From assembly GCA_002772695.1 (NCBI GenBank), contig PFDI01000009.1, positions 1 through 33,258 on the forward strand: 33,258 bases of DNA, in the 5' to 3' direction. The notes under the pieces are model-generated. The model was not told the origin of the DNA, ran no database searches, and was given only the letters and a program-made list of their open reading frames with translations. Origin of the DNA: Candidatus Pacebacteria bacterium CG10_big_fil_rev_8_21_14_0_10_44_54. GTDB lineage: Bacteria; Patescibacteriota; Microgenomatia; UBA1400; PJMF01. Shown one piece after another: positions 7,103 to 15,787 of this stretch (positions are counted from its first letter, which is position 1; each line of letters begins with the position of its first letter). The translations under genes were made by a program, and so were the position numbers.

Positions 7103-8971
7103 CTAGGGTGACTCGACAGATAAGTATATGCGACGAACACCAGCGGCGACTGCTTGCTGTTTCATAAATTGCAAACGACCAATTTCTGCAGTGTGAGCAA
7201 CATGTGGACCACCACAAAGCTCGCGAGAAATCCAACCCTGTGAGGCTCCAATAGTATAAACCGAAACTTCATCGGGGTATTGTTCACCAAAAAAAGCCAA
7301 AGCCCCAGACTTGAGGGCTTCCGATTTCTTCTGAACTTTTTTCTCTACAGGCAAATCTGCCTCAATCCAGGTATTAATCTGGTTTACAACTGCTACTATC
7401 TCAGAATCAGACAGCGCGCGATCAAATGAAAAATCAAATCGCAAACGCTTTCCTGTAATGTTTGAGCCTTTTTGTTGAACCGAATCTCCAAATTTTTTGC
7501 GCAATGCAGCATGCAACAAATGTGTAGCTGTGTGATAGCGAGTCGCGATTTTACTTGTATCTTGCAAACCACCACGAAACTTACCTGCTGAAGCAGTGCG
7601 AGACTTTTCTGCATGTGCTTGGCGCGCTTTATCAAAAGCAGTCACGTCCAGAGATTCTCCACGCTCGTCAGCGAGTTCTTGAGTTAGCTCAAATGGAAAA
7701 CCGTACGTTTCATACAACCTAAAGGCACTCTCGCCATCAATCTTTTCTAAATTAGAAAAATGGCGCAATCCTTTTTCGAGCACTTTTTGAAATTTTTGCT
7801 CTTCCAAACTAAGGGCTGTCTGAATTTTCTCTGCCTGAGCTTGTACTTGTGGGTAAGACTGCTTATAGATTTTTGCTACTTCTGGCACAAGATGAGACAA
7901 AAATGGCTGCGTTATTCCCAAATCGTGTGCGTAACGAATTGCCCTACGCAACAAACGGCGAACAAAATACCCCTGCTCTTTGTTTGCTGGCAAAACATTA
8001 TCGCTTGCGAGCATGACTGCTGCTCGAACATGATCGGCAATGACACGAAAAGCATAGCGAGCTGTTTCATCATCGTTATAGTTATTGCCCGTCAACTTCT
8101 CTAATGTAACAATAATTGGCCAAAACAACTCGGTTGTAAATACATCTGGATTGTTGGTTGTCGCAGCTGCTAAGCGTTCAAGCCCACCACCAAAATCTAC
8201 GTTCATTTGAGGCAAATTGCTAAATGAGCCATCTGCCTGCTTCTGATACTGCATAAAAACCGAGTTACCTATTTCTAGAAATCGACCACAATCGCAATTG
8301 ACATGACATGGCTGTTTGGCAAATGGTGAGTTTTCATGCAAATTGCGCTCACTGCCAAAATCATAAAAGACCTCACTGTCAGGACCGCCTGGCTCTCCTA
8401 CCGGCATGTTGTCGGGCAAGCCAGCGCGTGACCACCAGTTTTTTGATTCATCATAAAAAAAGATTCTCGTGTCTTTGGTCATACCGTTTTTTTCTGGATG
8501 TTTCTCTACTCCATTGCTGCAGTTTGCAGTAAAAAAAAGCTCTTGCCAGATACCTACCGATTCCTGATCGTGTGAAATCTTGAGTTTCTTGCTACCACCA
8601 AACACAGTGACAAATAATTTGTTTGGATCAAGCTCGAGTTCTTTGGTAAGAAATGTAAATACCCACGGCAATTGTTCTTTTTTGAAGTAATCACCGAGCG
8701 ACCAATTGCCAAGCATTTCAAAATATGTGGTGTGGCGATTATCCCCAACCTCCTCGATGTCTTGCGAACGAAAACAACGTTGACTGTCGACAATTCTACT
8801 TCCTTTCGGGTGCGGCTCACCAAGTAGGTAGGTGATCATTGGCTGCATACCAGAACCAGTAAAGAGCGTCGTGGGGTCATTTTCTGGTACCAAGGGAGCT
8901 GACGGCAACACAGCGTGCTGCTGTTTACGAAAGAAATCTAGATATTTTTGGCGAACCTTGTCTGGATGCAT
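7103..8971 (-). CDS. alaS: Alanyl-tRNA synthetase, short form lacking the C-terminal domain
   Basis: This enzyme charges tRNA-Ala and clears mischarged Ser/Gly. At 622 residues it is about 250 shorter than E. coli AlaS. The catalytic core is complete (TTLFTGSGMQPM, RCFRSQDIEEVG, HTTYFEMLGNWS, and the GGGLERL loop near 261-267). The editing domain keeps its zinc ligands: HTATH (His480, His484) and CGGPH (Cys586, His590). The protein ends with GVRRIYLSVESP, so the coiled coil and C-Ala domain are absent. An extended -10 box, TGGTACAAT, lies 9 nt before the ATG, immediately after the previous gene's stop, so alaS probably starts its own transcript with almost no leader. Confidence 0.96.
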   Translation of the reverse strand: MHPDKVRQKYLDFFRKQQHAVLPSAPLVPENDPTTLFTGSGMQPMITYLLGEPHPKGSRIVDSQRCFRSQDIEEVGDNRHTTYFEMLGNWSLGDYFKKEQLPWVFTFLTKELELDPNKLFVTVFGGSKKLKISHDQESVGIWQELFFTANCSNGVEKHPEKNGMTKDTRIFFYDESKNWWSRAGLPDNMPVGEPGGPDSEVFYDFGSERNLHENSPFAKQPCHVNCDCGRFLEIGNSVFMQYQKQADGSFSNLPQMNVDFGGGLERLAAATTNNPDVFTTELFWPIIVTLEKLTGNNYNDDETARYAFRVIADHVRAAVMLASDNVLPANKEQGYFVRRLLRRAIRYAHDLGITQPFLSHLVPEVAKIYKQSYPQVQAQAEKIQTALSLEEQKFQKVLEKGLRHFSNLEKIDGESAFRLYETYGFPFELTQELADERGESLDVTAFDKARQAHAEKSRTASAGKFRGGLQDTSKIATRYHTATHLLHAALRKKFGDSVQQKGSNITGKRLRFDFSFDRALSDSEIVAVVNQINTWIEADLPVEKKVQKKSEALKSGALAFFGEQYPDEVSVYTIGASQGWISRELCGGPHVAHTAEIGRLQFMKQQAVAAGVRRIYLSVESP

Positions 8972-8980
8972 TATTCTCTG

Positions 8981-8989
8981 ATTGTACCA
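8981..8989 (-). promoter_or_regulatory. Extended -10 promoter for alaS
   Basis: TGGTACAAT on the minus strand matches the extended -10 pattern TGnTAnnnT. Its last base is 10 nt before the first base of the alaS ATG, which predicts a leader of only a few nucleotides. It touches the stop codon of the preceding gene at 8990. Confidence 0.55.
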
Positions 8990-9277
8990 TCAGGTGCCAC
9001 TGAACGTCTGCCTTTTTGCACGCGGCTTGGCGACTCTCTTTTTCTTTTGCGGCTCATCAAAAACTGCTGAAACTACTTGCTTGTACGCTTCCTTCAGTGT
9101 GGTAACAGGAGTGCTTGGATTTTTGGCAAGTGATTTATGTGCGTCGTGCCACTGCTGAGAAAATTGCCTTCTAGCATTTTTGCCTCTTTCTGTCCCAAAT
9201 GCAAAAAATCCAACAGCACCCGCAAGCAAACCAAATGTAAATCCAAGAGAAAATGAGCCGTGATCTTCGTTAGGCAT
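8990..9277 (-). CDS. Small YtxH-like membrane protein
   Basis: The 95-residue product begins with a short polar stretch, then one hydrophobic helix (FTFGLLAGAVGFFAFG, about 13-28) followed by basic residues, as in YtxH/gas-vesicle GvpP-like small proteins. The C-terminal third is strongly basic (KKKRVAKPRAKR), which would suit contact with nucleic acid or the inner membrane face. It overlaps the upstream gene by 8 nt and is probably co-translated with it. No function can be assigned beyond a membrane-anchored protein; the YtxH similarity is a topology-level match. Confidence 0.65.
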   Translation of the reverse strand: MPNEDHGSFSLGFTFGLLAGAVGFFAFGTERGKNARRQFSQQWHDAHKSLAKNPSTPVTTLKEAYKQVVSAVFDEPQKKKRVAKPRAKRQTFSGT

Positions 9278-9536
9278 CTTTGCTTTTTTGTAGCCAACCT
9301 ACAAATGTCTCAAACACTTTGAGTCCGGTTTTTATCCCTGATACTGTGCCGGAAAACTGTTTTAGTGGCTCCGTAAGTGAAGCAACTTTTGCTTCTGCCG
9401 TCGAGAGGGCAGTGTTGACACGTTGCAACGTTTGGCGCAACTGCACGAGCACCATGACCATTTGTATCCCAACTACACTAAGTACCACAGCCAAAATAAC
9501 GAGAACAACTGCAAAAACGATTGGTAATATATCCAT
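9270..9536 (-). CDS. Small membrane protein with coiled-coil, DUF948-like
   Basis: The 88-residue protein has one N-terminal membrane helix (about 4-30, rich in Val/Leu/Ile) and then a heptad-like helix (LRQTLQRVNTALSTAEAKVASL) typical of DUF948-type proteins. A strong ribosome site, AGAGGAG, lies 7 nt before its ATG. It overlaps the YtxH-like gene downstream, and DUF948 and YtxH genes are often paired in Firmicutes, so the two may form one envelope unit. The biochemical role is unknown. Confidence 0.65.
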   Translation of the reverse strand: MDILPIVFAVVLVILAVVLSVVGIQMVMVLVQLRQTLQRVNTALSTAEAKVASLTEPLKQFSGTVSGIKTGLKVFETFVGWLQKSKDA

Positions 9537-9574
9537 AATATCTCCTCTTTCTTTGTACTATACCGCAGGCTGTA

Positions 9575-10219
9575 TTAAAATTGTACCTGAACCTGCCTGA
9601 CCTCTGTACTCGTTCTTCCCTTTTGATCAGTAGATTCTGCAACGAGCGATACAATGCCTTCGGTAAAAAATTCGAGTGTCACTTCAAAACTACCATCTGG
9701 TTGGAGTGCAACTGGCTGATTATTAATCGTTAACAAGGCACCTATATCTGTTTCTCCTCGTATAGTAACTGAAGGACTGGAGACGGTATTTTCACTCGGT
9801 TCAGTAATCAGGAGTCTCGGAGGCTGTTGCAACTGATACCACTGCCAAGAAACGTAGCCGCTAACAGTCAAAAATACTACTGCCAAACCAATCAGGGCAG
9901 AAGTCACTCGAGCAGTGCGATTGCGTCGCTTAAGAATCGGCGTGAGAAATTCTCGAGGAACAAGTGTGCCACGAACGCTCAAGCTAAAATCTCGTCGTAG
10001 CAACGCTAGAACTGGCGCGCTGTCGAATCCCAAAATCCGCGCATACATCTTGACGTATCCTTTCACAAAAACCGCCGGTGGCAAATCCTCATATTTATCA
10101 CTCTCCAACGCAATAATGTAATTTTCACGAATTCGTGCTCTCTTGGCAAAATCAGCTGTAGAAAGTCGACGTTTTTGCCGCTCTTCTGACAGAATCTGAC
10201 CAACCGTTTTTTGATGCAT
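9575..10219 (-). CDS. RodZ-like protein: HTH, membrane helix, exterior Ig-like domain
   Basis: The 214-residue protein has an N-terminal HTH_25 domain (about 4-70: VGQILSEERQKRRLS, IRENYIIALESDKYEDLPPAVFVKGYVKMYARIL), a basic juxtamembrane stretch (KRRNRTAR), one membrane helix (about 105-125) and an exterior beta-sandwich with the pattern LLITEPSENTVSSPSVTIRGETD..GALLTINNQPV. This is the RodZ architecture; RodZ links the MreB cytoskeleton to wall synthesis, but no mreB is in the window, so partners are unknown. The start is ATG at 10219; a TTG two codons upstream touches the yqeY stop. It follows yqeY directly and is probably co-transcribed. Confidence 0.85.
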   Translation of the reverse strand: MHQKTVGQILSEERQKRRLSTADFAKRARIRENYIIALESDKYEDLPPAVFVKGYVKMYARILGFDSAPVLALLRRDFSLSVRGTLVPREFLTPILKRRNRTARVTSALIGLAVVFLTVSGYVSWQWYQLQQPPRLLITEPSENTVSSPSVTIRGETDIGALLTINNQPVALQPDGSFEVTLEFFTEGIVSLVAESTDQKGRTSTEVRQVQVQF

Positions 10220-10225
10220 AACCAA

Positions 10226-10663
10226 TTATTTTTTGAGCGCAGCCTGAATCAACTGTGAAACTCTGCTACCATCTGCTATTGGTCCAAGTCTTCGCATCAC
10301 TAAGCCAGTTAGTTTTCCAGGATGTGTTTCACCTGATTCCACACGTGCCGCAGCAATAGCAGAGCGGATCTCGTCGTCACTTGCCTGCGGTGGCAGGTAT
10401 GATAAAACAACTGCTTTTTTTGCCTGCTCTTCAGCAACCAACTCGTTTCTTCCACCCCGAGCAAAACCAGAGATTGCCTCATCAAACTGCTTGAGCTGTT
10501 GTTTGATAATCATAAAAATTTGTTCGTCCGAAAGCTCGCCAGCATCAATTTGTTCGTTGTTTATCTGCGCAAGCAAAAATCGAATAGCTCCAAGTGCATT
10601 TGTATCTCGCGCCTTCATTGCTATTTTAAGATCGTTTTGTAGACGTTGTTTTAGTTGTGACAT
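10226..10663 (-). CDS. GatB/YqeY domain protein
   Basis: The 145-residue protein is a typical stand-alone YqeY: an N-terminal helical part (LKQRLQNDLKIAMKARD, ALGAIRFLLAQINN), the middle KAVVLSYLPPQASDDEI segment, and a C-terminal GatB tail-like domain with GKLTGLVMRRLGPIADGSRVSQLI. GatB tails contact tRNA in the amidotransferase, but the role of the free protein is not settled. AAGGAG is 4 nt before the ATG. It is divergent from prmC with only 22 nt between the two starts, so the promoters must overlap the genes. Confidence 0.92.
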   Translation of the reverse strand: MSQLKQRLQNDLKIAMKARDTNALGAIRFLLAQINNEQIDAGELSDEQIFMIIKQQLKQFDEAISGFARGGRNELVAEEQAKKAVVLSYLPPQASDDEIRSAIAAARVESGETHPGKLTGLVMRRLGPIADGSRVSQLIQAALKK

Positions 10664-10685
10664 AATGCTCCTTAATACAAGGTAT

Positions 10686-11453
10686 ATGATACAACAAACA
10701 AGTCGCCACTTTACCCCCAGAGAACAAACGCACTTAGCTCGGTACGGTGTTGATCCATTGCTGCAAACTTATGCTTCTGCACCTGTCGAGTATATAAGTG
10801 GCAAAGCAGAGTTTTGTGATTTTATAATCAATGTTAATGAGAATGTCTTGATCCCAAGAATTGAAACCGAAAAACTTGTTGCATTAGCTGCAACTGAAAT
10901 CAAAAAACAACTTGCAAGTGATCAAATTTCACTACAAATACTTGAAGTAGGCACTGGCAGCGGTGCTATCACTGTTGCGCTGGCAAAACAATTTAAAGAT
11001 TCCTGGAAAAAACTGCAGTTTGTTGCTACCGACATTAGCAAGAATGCATTACGAGTTGCAGAAAGAAATGCGGTTGAGCTACTTGGCAAGTATGCTCCAA
11101 TTTCTTTTATAAAAAGTGATTTGCTTGAGAATACTCAGGCAGAACAATTTGATATTGTCGTCGCGAACCTGCCCTACATTCCAAGCGAGCGGATTGCCAA
11201 ACTTGATGAAAGTGTCAAAGCTCACGAACCAGTACTCGCGCTTGACGGTGGATTCGATGGCTTTGCAGTTATCGCTCGCTTGCTCGACACTATTACTCCT
11301 GTGTTACATCCAAAGACGCGAGTTTTTTTGGAACTTGACCATACGCACTCCCTAAAAAACTTCGTACCATACCAAAAGCGTGGTTGGCAAGTCACTCTCT
11401 CGACCGACCAAGCTGGCTATATCCGATTTGCCCAACTCACATCACCCGTGTAA
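10686..11453 (+). CDS. prmC: Peptide chain release factor glutamine methyltransferase (PrmC/HemK)
   Basis: PrmC methylates the Gln of the GGQ motif in release factors. The 255-residue protein has the N-terminal helical substrate part (with APVEYISGKAEF and IPRIETEKLV) and a Rossmann methyltransferase domain. The SAM-binding loop is LEVGTGSGAI, and the substrate-clamping motif is NLPYIPS in place of the common NPPY, a variant seen in several lineages. The start is the ATG at 10686, which has AAGG close upstream; the ATG at 10665 overlaps yqeY. CATAAT at 10661-10666 may be its -10 box. The COG0523 GTPase gene follows 1 nt after the stop. Confidence 0.9.
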   Translation: MIQQTSRHFTPREQTHLARYGVDPLLQTYASAPVEYISGKAEFCDFIINVNENVLIPRIETEKLVALAATEIKKQLASDQISLQILEVGTGSGAITVALAKQFKDSWKKLQFVATDISKNALRVAERNAVELLGKYAPISFIKSDLLENTQAEQFDIVVANLPYIPSERIAKLDESVKAHEPVLALDGGFDGFAVIARLLDTITPVLHPKTRVFLELDHTHSLKNFVPYQKRGWQVTLSTDQAGYIRFAQLTSPV

Positions 11454-11454
11454 G

Positions 11455-12399
11455 ATGCTGGCTATGCAGCAGACCATTCCTACCACAGTATTCTCAGGCT
11501 TTCTCGGATCAGGCAAAACTACAATTATTTCGAACATTATTGCAAAACTGCAGGCAAACGGGGAACAAGTGGTGTACATAAAAAATGAGATTGGCGCCAA
11601 AAATATTGATGCCAAAATCATGGAAAGCAAAAATATTACCGCACGTGAACTTCTCAATGGCTGTATCTGCTGCACGCTCGTTGGTCCGTTTCTCACTTCA
11701 ATCAACGAAATTATCGAGCAATTCATGCCGAGTAGAATAATTATCGAAGCATCTGGCGCAGCTGATCCAGCTGCCATAGCACTGATGGTGGACGGTCACC
11801 CAAATCTAGAGCGCGATGGAGTAATTTCTGTCATTGATGTAGTTAATTTCTCTGGCTACAAAGACCTCAGCTTGACTGCTAGGAACCAAACTAAGTTTAC
11901 CGACCTGATTGTTTTTAATAAAGTTGAGCTCGTCGATCTCGAGCAAAAACAACGCGTAGTTGGCTACGTGCGAGAGTTGAATCAAACAAGTCCAATTCTT
12001 GAAGCAACCAAGGGGGCGCTCGACCCTCACTTAGTTTTTGGCGTGACTTCGACAGAACTAATAAGACTGCTTGCCACCCCACATAATCACTCACACCATC
12101 TAACGCAAGACGGTCTAGAGTCAGTCTCTCTAGAATTTTCTGGTGCAGTATCCAAAGAAAAATTGCTCGAATGGATTACGACCTTGCCTACTGCAGTCTT
12201 CCGCATCAAAGGAATTATCCACCTAGCTGATGGGACGCAAGCAGTACTCAATACTGTGGGCAGACGTACAACCTTCTCCCAGAATCAACTCAATGGCATT
12301 ACAACATCCAATTCGCTTGTGCTGATTGGTTTTCGACTCACAGAATATAATCTGTCAGCAAATAAACTGGTGTCACAACTAGAAAAAATTACTCAGTAA
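11455..12399 (+). CDS. COG0523/CobW-like G3E GTPase (metal chaperone family)
   Basis: The 314-residue protein has the G3E layout: Walker A GFLGSGKTT (about 15-23), the metal-binding CxCC motif in NGCICCTL (Cys70, Cys72, Cys73), the switch-like EASGAADPAAI segment, FNKVE as the guanine-specificity motif, and a C-terminal CobW_C domain. A His cluster (HNHSHH, about 212-217) between the domains could also bind metal. Family members deliver Zn2+, Co2+ or other metals with GTP hydrolysis; the client here is unknown and no zinc-dependent target gene lies next to it. An alternative start is ATG at 11464. The end overlaps the convergent DUF368 gene by 11 nt. Confidence 0.88.
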   Translation: MLAMQQTIPTTVFSGFLGSGKTTIISNIIAKLQANGEQVVYIKNEIGAKNIDAKIMESKNITARELLNGCICCTLVGPFLTSINEIIEQFMPSRIIIEASGAADPAAIALMVDGHPNLERDGVISVIDVVNFSGYKDLSLTARNQTKFTDLIVFNKVELVDLEQKQRVVGYVRELNQTSPILEATKGALDPHLVFGVTSTELIRLLATPHNHSHHLTQDGLESVSLEFSGAVSKEKLLEWITTLPTAVFRIKGIIHLADGTQAVLNTVGRRTTFSQNQLNGITTSNSLVLIGFRLTEYNLSANKLVSQLEKITQ

Positions 12400-13276
12400 C
12401 GATTGATCGCTTGCCACGTTCAAGTTGGCTGATGCCCAACACTAGCACAGCGCCAATAATCGCGCAGAAGAGTGCTAGGAGCACTTCACCGCTCAACTCT
12501 GGTAAAATATTTGTTCCATCAGGCAGCTTCCACGGCCAAACTTTGCGCAGTGAACCAATCAATACACCAAACAACACTCCCAAAGTAACCGAGTGATGTT
12601 TGTCGAGTAAATACTTGAGCAAACGAGAAAAAACACTAAGACCAACTACTGCACCCAAACCGACATAAAGGATGGTAAGTATATCTCGATCCGAAACAGC
12701 GTGTAAAACCTGTGAATATTTTCCCAGTAAAACCAAAATGAATGAACCAGAAATACCGGGCAAAATCATAGCACAAATTGCTACCATTCCACTAAAGAAA
12801 AAAGCCAGTGGTGTTGCAGGTGTCTCGAGTGGTACGGCACCGACCATCCAGTAGGTAGTCAATGCTCCTGCCGCTATTGCAACAAGCTCTCGCCAAGACC
12901 ATCCCTTAATTGTGCGTCCAACCAATACAATCGAGGCCACGACAAGACCAAAAAAAAATGACCAAGTTTGATTGGGGTGGTCGGCAAGTAGATACTCGAT
13001 CAAGTGGCTGAGGCTCAGAATTGCTATTGCCATGCCGAGACCTAGTGGTACTACAAACTTGAACGGTGTCATTCTATACGCTTGAACAAATTTGCCCCGA
13101 ATCACTAAACGCAAAACAGGTCCTGTGACAATCTCAACTGCTGACAAAAGTTGTTCGTAGATGCCACTCACAAATGCTATAGTGCCACCAGAAACACCTG
13201 GTACAAGATCGGCCGCTCCCATACTAAACCCTACAAGAAAGTGTCGGAAAGAAGCAATAAGCGTGCGTTTTTTCAT
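12389..13276 (-). CDS. DUF368 family membrane protein, likely polyprenyl-phosphate (C55-P) transporter
   Basis: The 295-residue, 8-10-helix protein carries both halves of the DUF368 signature: FSMGAADLVPGVSGGTIAFVSGIYE near the N-terminus and AICAMILPGISGSFILVLLGKY in the middle. DUF368 proteins (PopT) were shown in other bacteria to return undecaprenyl phosphate across the membrane for reuse in envelope polymer synthesis. The gene follows the S41 protease with 1 nt between them, in an envelope-related minus-strand run. Its 3' end overlaps the convergent GTPase gene. Confidence 0.9.
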   Translation of the reverse strand: MKKRTLIASFRHFLVGFSMGAADLVPGVSGGTIAFVSGIYEQLLSAVEIVTGPVLRLVIRGKFVQAYRMTPFKFVVPLGLGMAIAILSLSHLIEYLLADHPNQTWSFFFGLVVASIVLVGRTIKGWSWRELVAIAAGALTTYWMVGAVPLETPATPLAFFFSGMVAICAMILPGISGSFILVLLGKYSQVLHAVSDRDILTILYVGLGAVVGLSVFSRLLKYLLDKHHSVTLGVLFGVLIGSLRKVWPWKLPDGTNILPELSGEVLLALFCAIIGAVLVLGISQLERGKRSIVTE

Positions 13277-13277
13277 T

Positions 13278-14576
13278 TTATTGTTCTACCATCTTTCGTA
13301 CTGCTGTCACAAGAGTGGGTGAGTCATAGTACTGTAGTAGCTCTTGCTGCCAGTTTGGTTCAGTTATCAGTACATCTGGAATAACCCCACTACCTTCGAT
13401 AGGAATACCATCTTCGCGCAACGTTAGGTTTTGCACGAGCAAAATCGAAAATTTCTGACCGACTTCAAACTGATGCTCTACAGAAAATAATCGTTCCATT
13501 GTGCCCCAACCGCGAGACGGTACGCCAACCAAAACGCCAACATTATATTTTTTGAGTGAGGCAGCCATTGCTTCGGCAGAAGATCCCGTCGCCTGATCTA
13601 TCAAAATAACGATTTTTTTGAACTGATCAAGACCGATAATTTTATTTGTTTTAGTCTCCAGATCAGTCTTCTTACCTTGTTTGAGAAATTGATATGCCTT
13701 GGTGTCAGGACCATAAAATGCACCCAGTACATTTGGCAAACCATCTATATAACCCCCTGGGTTGCCACGCAAATCGATGACAAGGCTCGTTTGCTTTGGT
13801 TGTGGTGGCACTGCCTTGAGGGCAAATACTATGTCTTCGTATGTTGTCGGAGCAAATGAGTTCAACTTCAAATAATAAATATCAAAGCTCAAATTTTTGC
13901 TCGAAATGCTCGACTCGACACCAGTCTGAGCATACCGAAATCGCTCGGCATCAGAATCTAGCGCCTCGTACGCACGCTCCAGTACTTGTCGGGCTCGCTG
14001 TTTTTCTTCCTCTGATTTTTGCGACCTTGCTACTTCTTGCTGTTTTTGCATAAAGTTGTTGACTACTACTTCTGAAGACGAGCTCGCCTCTATTGCGAGT
14101 GTTTCAAAATAATTTACATCAGGATTGCGACTGGTTACTGAATTTAAAATCTCTTGTGAATCCACCTCGCTCAACAAGCGACTTCTGCCAAAAGGCTGCA
14201 AATTAACCAATACCATATTTGTCGCGTCGGCCACCAACGCATTCTTTACTTCCTCACTTTCTTGTTTTGCCAAAATATTTTCGAGTGCAATTTTCACTCC
14301 CGACTTATCGCTGGTTGGCAAAGTGATTTCTTCGCCAGAAGCTTTGCTCAATGCTTTCTGAAATAGTCCTGCTAACTGCTCATCAAACAATAATTCCCAA
14401 TACTCTTTTTTAATCAGATCGTAGACCTCATCAATAAAGGCTATCCGCTCATCAACAACAACTTGTTGTTTTGGCAGCAACCAATCAATGAGGTTTCGCT
14501 GTATAGCAACTCCTCCAACCACTGCACCAACCAAAAAAATAACTAAAATAATAATCAATCGCTTCACATGGGCCAT
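13278..14576 (-). CDS. S41-family (C-terminal processing-like) peptidase without a visible PDZ domain
   Basis: The 432-residue protein has an N-terminal membrane anchor (RLIIILVIFLVGAVVGGVAI, about 6-25), a helical region with a charged stretch (QKQQEVARSQKSEEEKQRAR) and a C-terminal S41 domain. VIDLRGNPGGYIDGLPNV and DQATGSSAEAMAASLKKYN are clear; the Ser of GSSAEA is the expected nucleophile, and LREDGIPIEGSGVIPDV is the usual end. The PDZ domain that normally precedes the catalytic part in CtpA-type proteases is not recognisable, and the helical segment may take its place. The start is the ATG at 14576; the longer frame overlaps mscL. It probably trims envelope proteins outside the membrane. 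Confidence 0.85.
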   Translation of the reverse strand: MAHVKRLIIILVIFLVGAVVGGVAIQRNLIDWLLPKQQVVVDERIAFIDEVYDLIKKEYWELLFDEQLAGLFQKALSKASGEEITLPTSDKSGVKIALENILAKQESEEVKNALVADATNMVLVNLQPFGRSRLLSEVDSQEILNSVTSRNPDVNYFETLAIEASSSSEVVVNNFMQKQQEVARSQKSEEEKQRARQVLERAYEALDSDAERFRYAQTGVESSISSKNLSFDIYYLKLNSFAPTTYEDIVFALKAVPPQPKQTSLVIDLRGNPGGYIDGLPNVLGAFYGPDTKAYQFLKQGKKTDLETKTNKIIGLDQFKKIVILIDQATGSSAEAMAASLKKYNVGVLVGVPSRGWGTMERLFSVEHQFEVGQKFSILLVQNLTLREDGIPIEGSGVIPDVLITEPNWQQELLQYYDSPTLVTAVRKMVEQ

Positions 14577-14607
14577 GATCTCATACACCAAGGTATTTGA
14601 CGAGCAG

Positions 14608-14907
14608 TTATTTTTTCTTGTCGAGTTTATTAAGTCCAAGACCTCGCACACCAAAGTACACGACGGCTGCAATTACCAAGAAGTTTATTAGGACAGATGC
14701 AAAATTACCCCACATAATATTTACTGGACCTATTGAGAGCATGGCAGATTCTAAATTACCAGCGGCTCCGAGCACTATCCCCAAAATTGGGTTGATAATA
14801 TCTGTCACTAGTGATGTCACTACCTTCGAGATCGAGCCGCCCAAAATAAAACCTACAGCTAGACCAACAACACCCTGCTCGCGAATGAAATCTAGAAAAC
14901 CCTTCAT
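14608..14907 (-). CDS. mscL: Large-conductance mechanosensitive channel MscL
   Basis: The 99-residue protein is a short MscL. The N-terminal FLDFIREQGVVGLAVGFILGGSISKVVTSLVTDIINPILG is the strongly conserved S1/first membrane helix region, the periplasmic loop is reduced to about 20 residues, and the second helix ends in a Lys-rich tail. It opens under membrane tension to release solutes. TATTAT lies exactly 6 nt before the ATG, overlapping the stop of the upstream nuclease gene, so mscL likely has its own promoter with a leaderless mRNA. Confidence 0.95.
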   Translation of the reverse strand: MKGFLDFIREQGVVGLAVGFILGGSISKVVTSLVTDIINPILGIVLGAAGNLESAMLSIGPVNIMWGNFASVLINFLVIAAVVYFGVRGLGLNKLDKKK

Positions 14908-14911
14908 ATGC

Positions 14912-15778
14912 TCATAATATTACACTATCTCTATTTGTTTTCTCAACATCACGCAGCGTGAATATATCTTGTTTGTAGTTACCGACACCAACGTAGTGCG
15001 CTCTGCCTAGCAGTATCTGTTCAAACGGCTGACACGCTCGACAACCTTGCTTTCCCTGTGGGCAGACGAAGCGCTCAAGCTTGCGTGCTACTTTAATTTT
15101 CTTTGCAATAGCAAATATCTGTTCGTGTGCCTCATCTATGTCTGGCAGTTCTTGTTCTTCTGGTTCGTCTTCTAAGTCAAGATACCAATAGCTCAAGCCT
15201 GCTACCGCTCTCTTTTGTGTATAGGTTGTCAGTAGTAAGTAAATAGGCAGTTGCAGTGAACCTGGTTTTTCTTTGTTCCTGCCAGTCTTGAAATCTAAGA
15301 TGGAAACTGCATCGTCTTCGGGCAGATACTGCAACCAATCAATTTTGCCACACAAAATAATCTCGTCCTCTTCTGAGAGCCAATAGTACGGCAGGTCTGC
15401 TTGCAGCTTTACTGCTTTTTCTTTGAGCGGTCCAGGATTCCTTTGGACGCGCTGTAACATTTTTCTACCCCGCTCTTTGTAGCGCTCCTCATCCTGACTA
15501 CTACCAAATCCGCCTTGCTCTCCCGAAATACTTTTCCAGGATTCTTCGTACTGTTCTAACAGTGTAGCGGTAAAACGCTCACTGACAGGCAATACCGAGA
15601 GACTCTCGAGCACTTGGTGAACCACTTGTCCCAAAGCAAGAGAGGGTGTCATGATCTGGATTTTATGACCTGTCTGTGGACTCCTATACATGTTTTTAAG
15701 AAAGTATGATCGAGGACAATCGATAAAATCACTGATCGAACTGTGCGAAACCCACGTAGCAGCAAATTTATCTGGCAT
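14912..15778 (-). CDS. PD-(D/E)XK nuclease with probable 4Fe-4S site (RecB/Cas4-like)
   Basis: The 288-residue protein is a stand-alone exonuclease-type domain. SISDFIDCPRSYFL gives the first Cys, LALGQVVHQVLESL the His motif, ILCGKIDWL the Asp, and ILDFKTGRNKEK the D-x-K active site, followed by SLQLPIYLLL (QxxxY-like). The C-terminal CPQGKQGCRACQPF supplies three more Cys, so a four-Cys iron-sulfur staple like that of AddB/Cas4 is likely. It is 9 nt downstream of the Y-family polymerase gene and probably co-transcribed, suggesting a DNA repair role. No cas genes are present, so a CRISPR role is not supported. Confidence 0.85.
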   Translation of the reverse strand: MPDKFAATWVSHSSISDFIDCPRSYFLKNMYRSPQTGHKIQIMTPSLALGQVVHQVLESLSVLPVSERFTATLLEQYEESWKSISGEQGGFGSSQDEERYKERGRKMLQRVQRNPGPLKEKAVKLQADLPYYWLSEEDEIILCGKIDWLQYLPEDDAVSILDFKTGRNKEKPGSLQLPIYLLLTTYTQKRAVAGLSYWYLDLEDEPEEQELPDIDEAHEQIFAIAKKIKVARKLERFVCPQGKQGCRACQPFEQILLGRAHYVGVGNYKQDIFTLRDVEKTNRDSVIL

Positions 15779-15787
15779 AGTATCTTT

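Noticed and set aside
14912..15778. Cas4-like CRISPR adaptation nuclease
   Set aside because: The Cys/nuclease pattern fits Cas4 and RecB/AddB alike, but no cas gene or repeat array is present and the neighbour is a repair polymerase.
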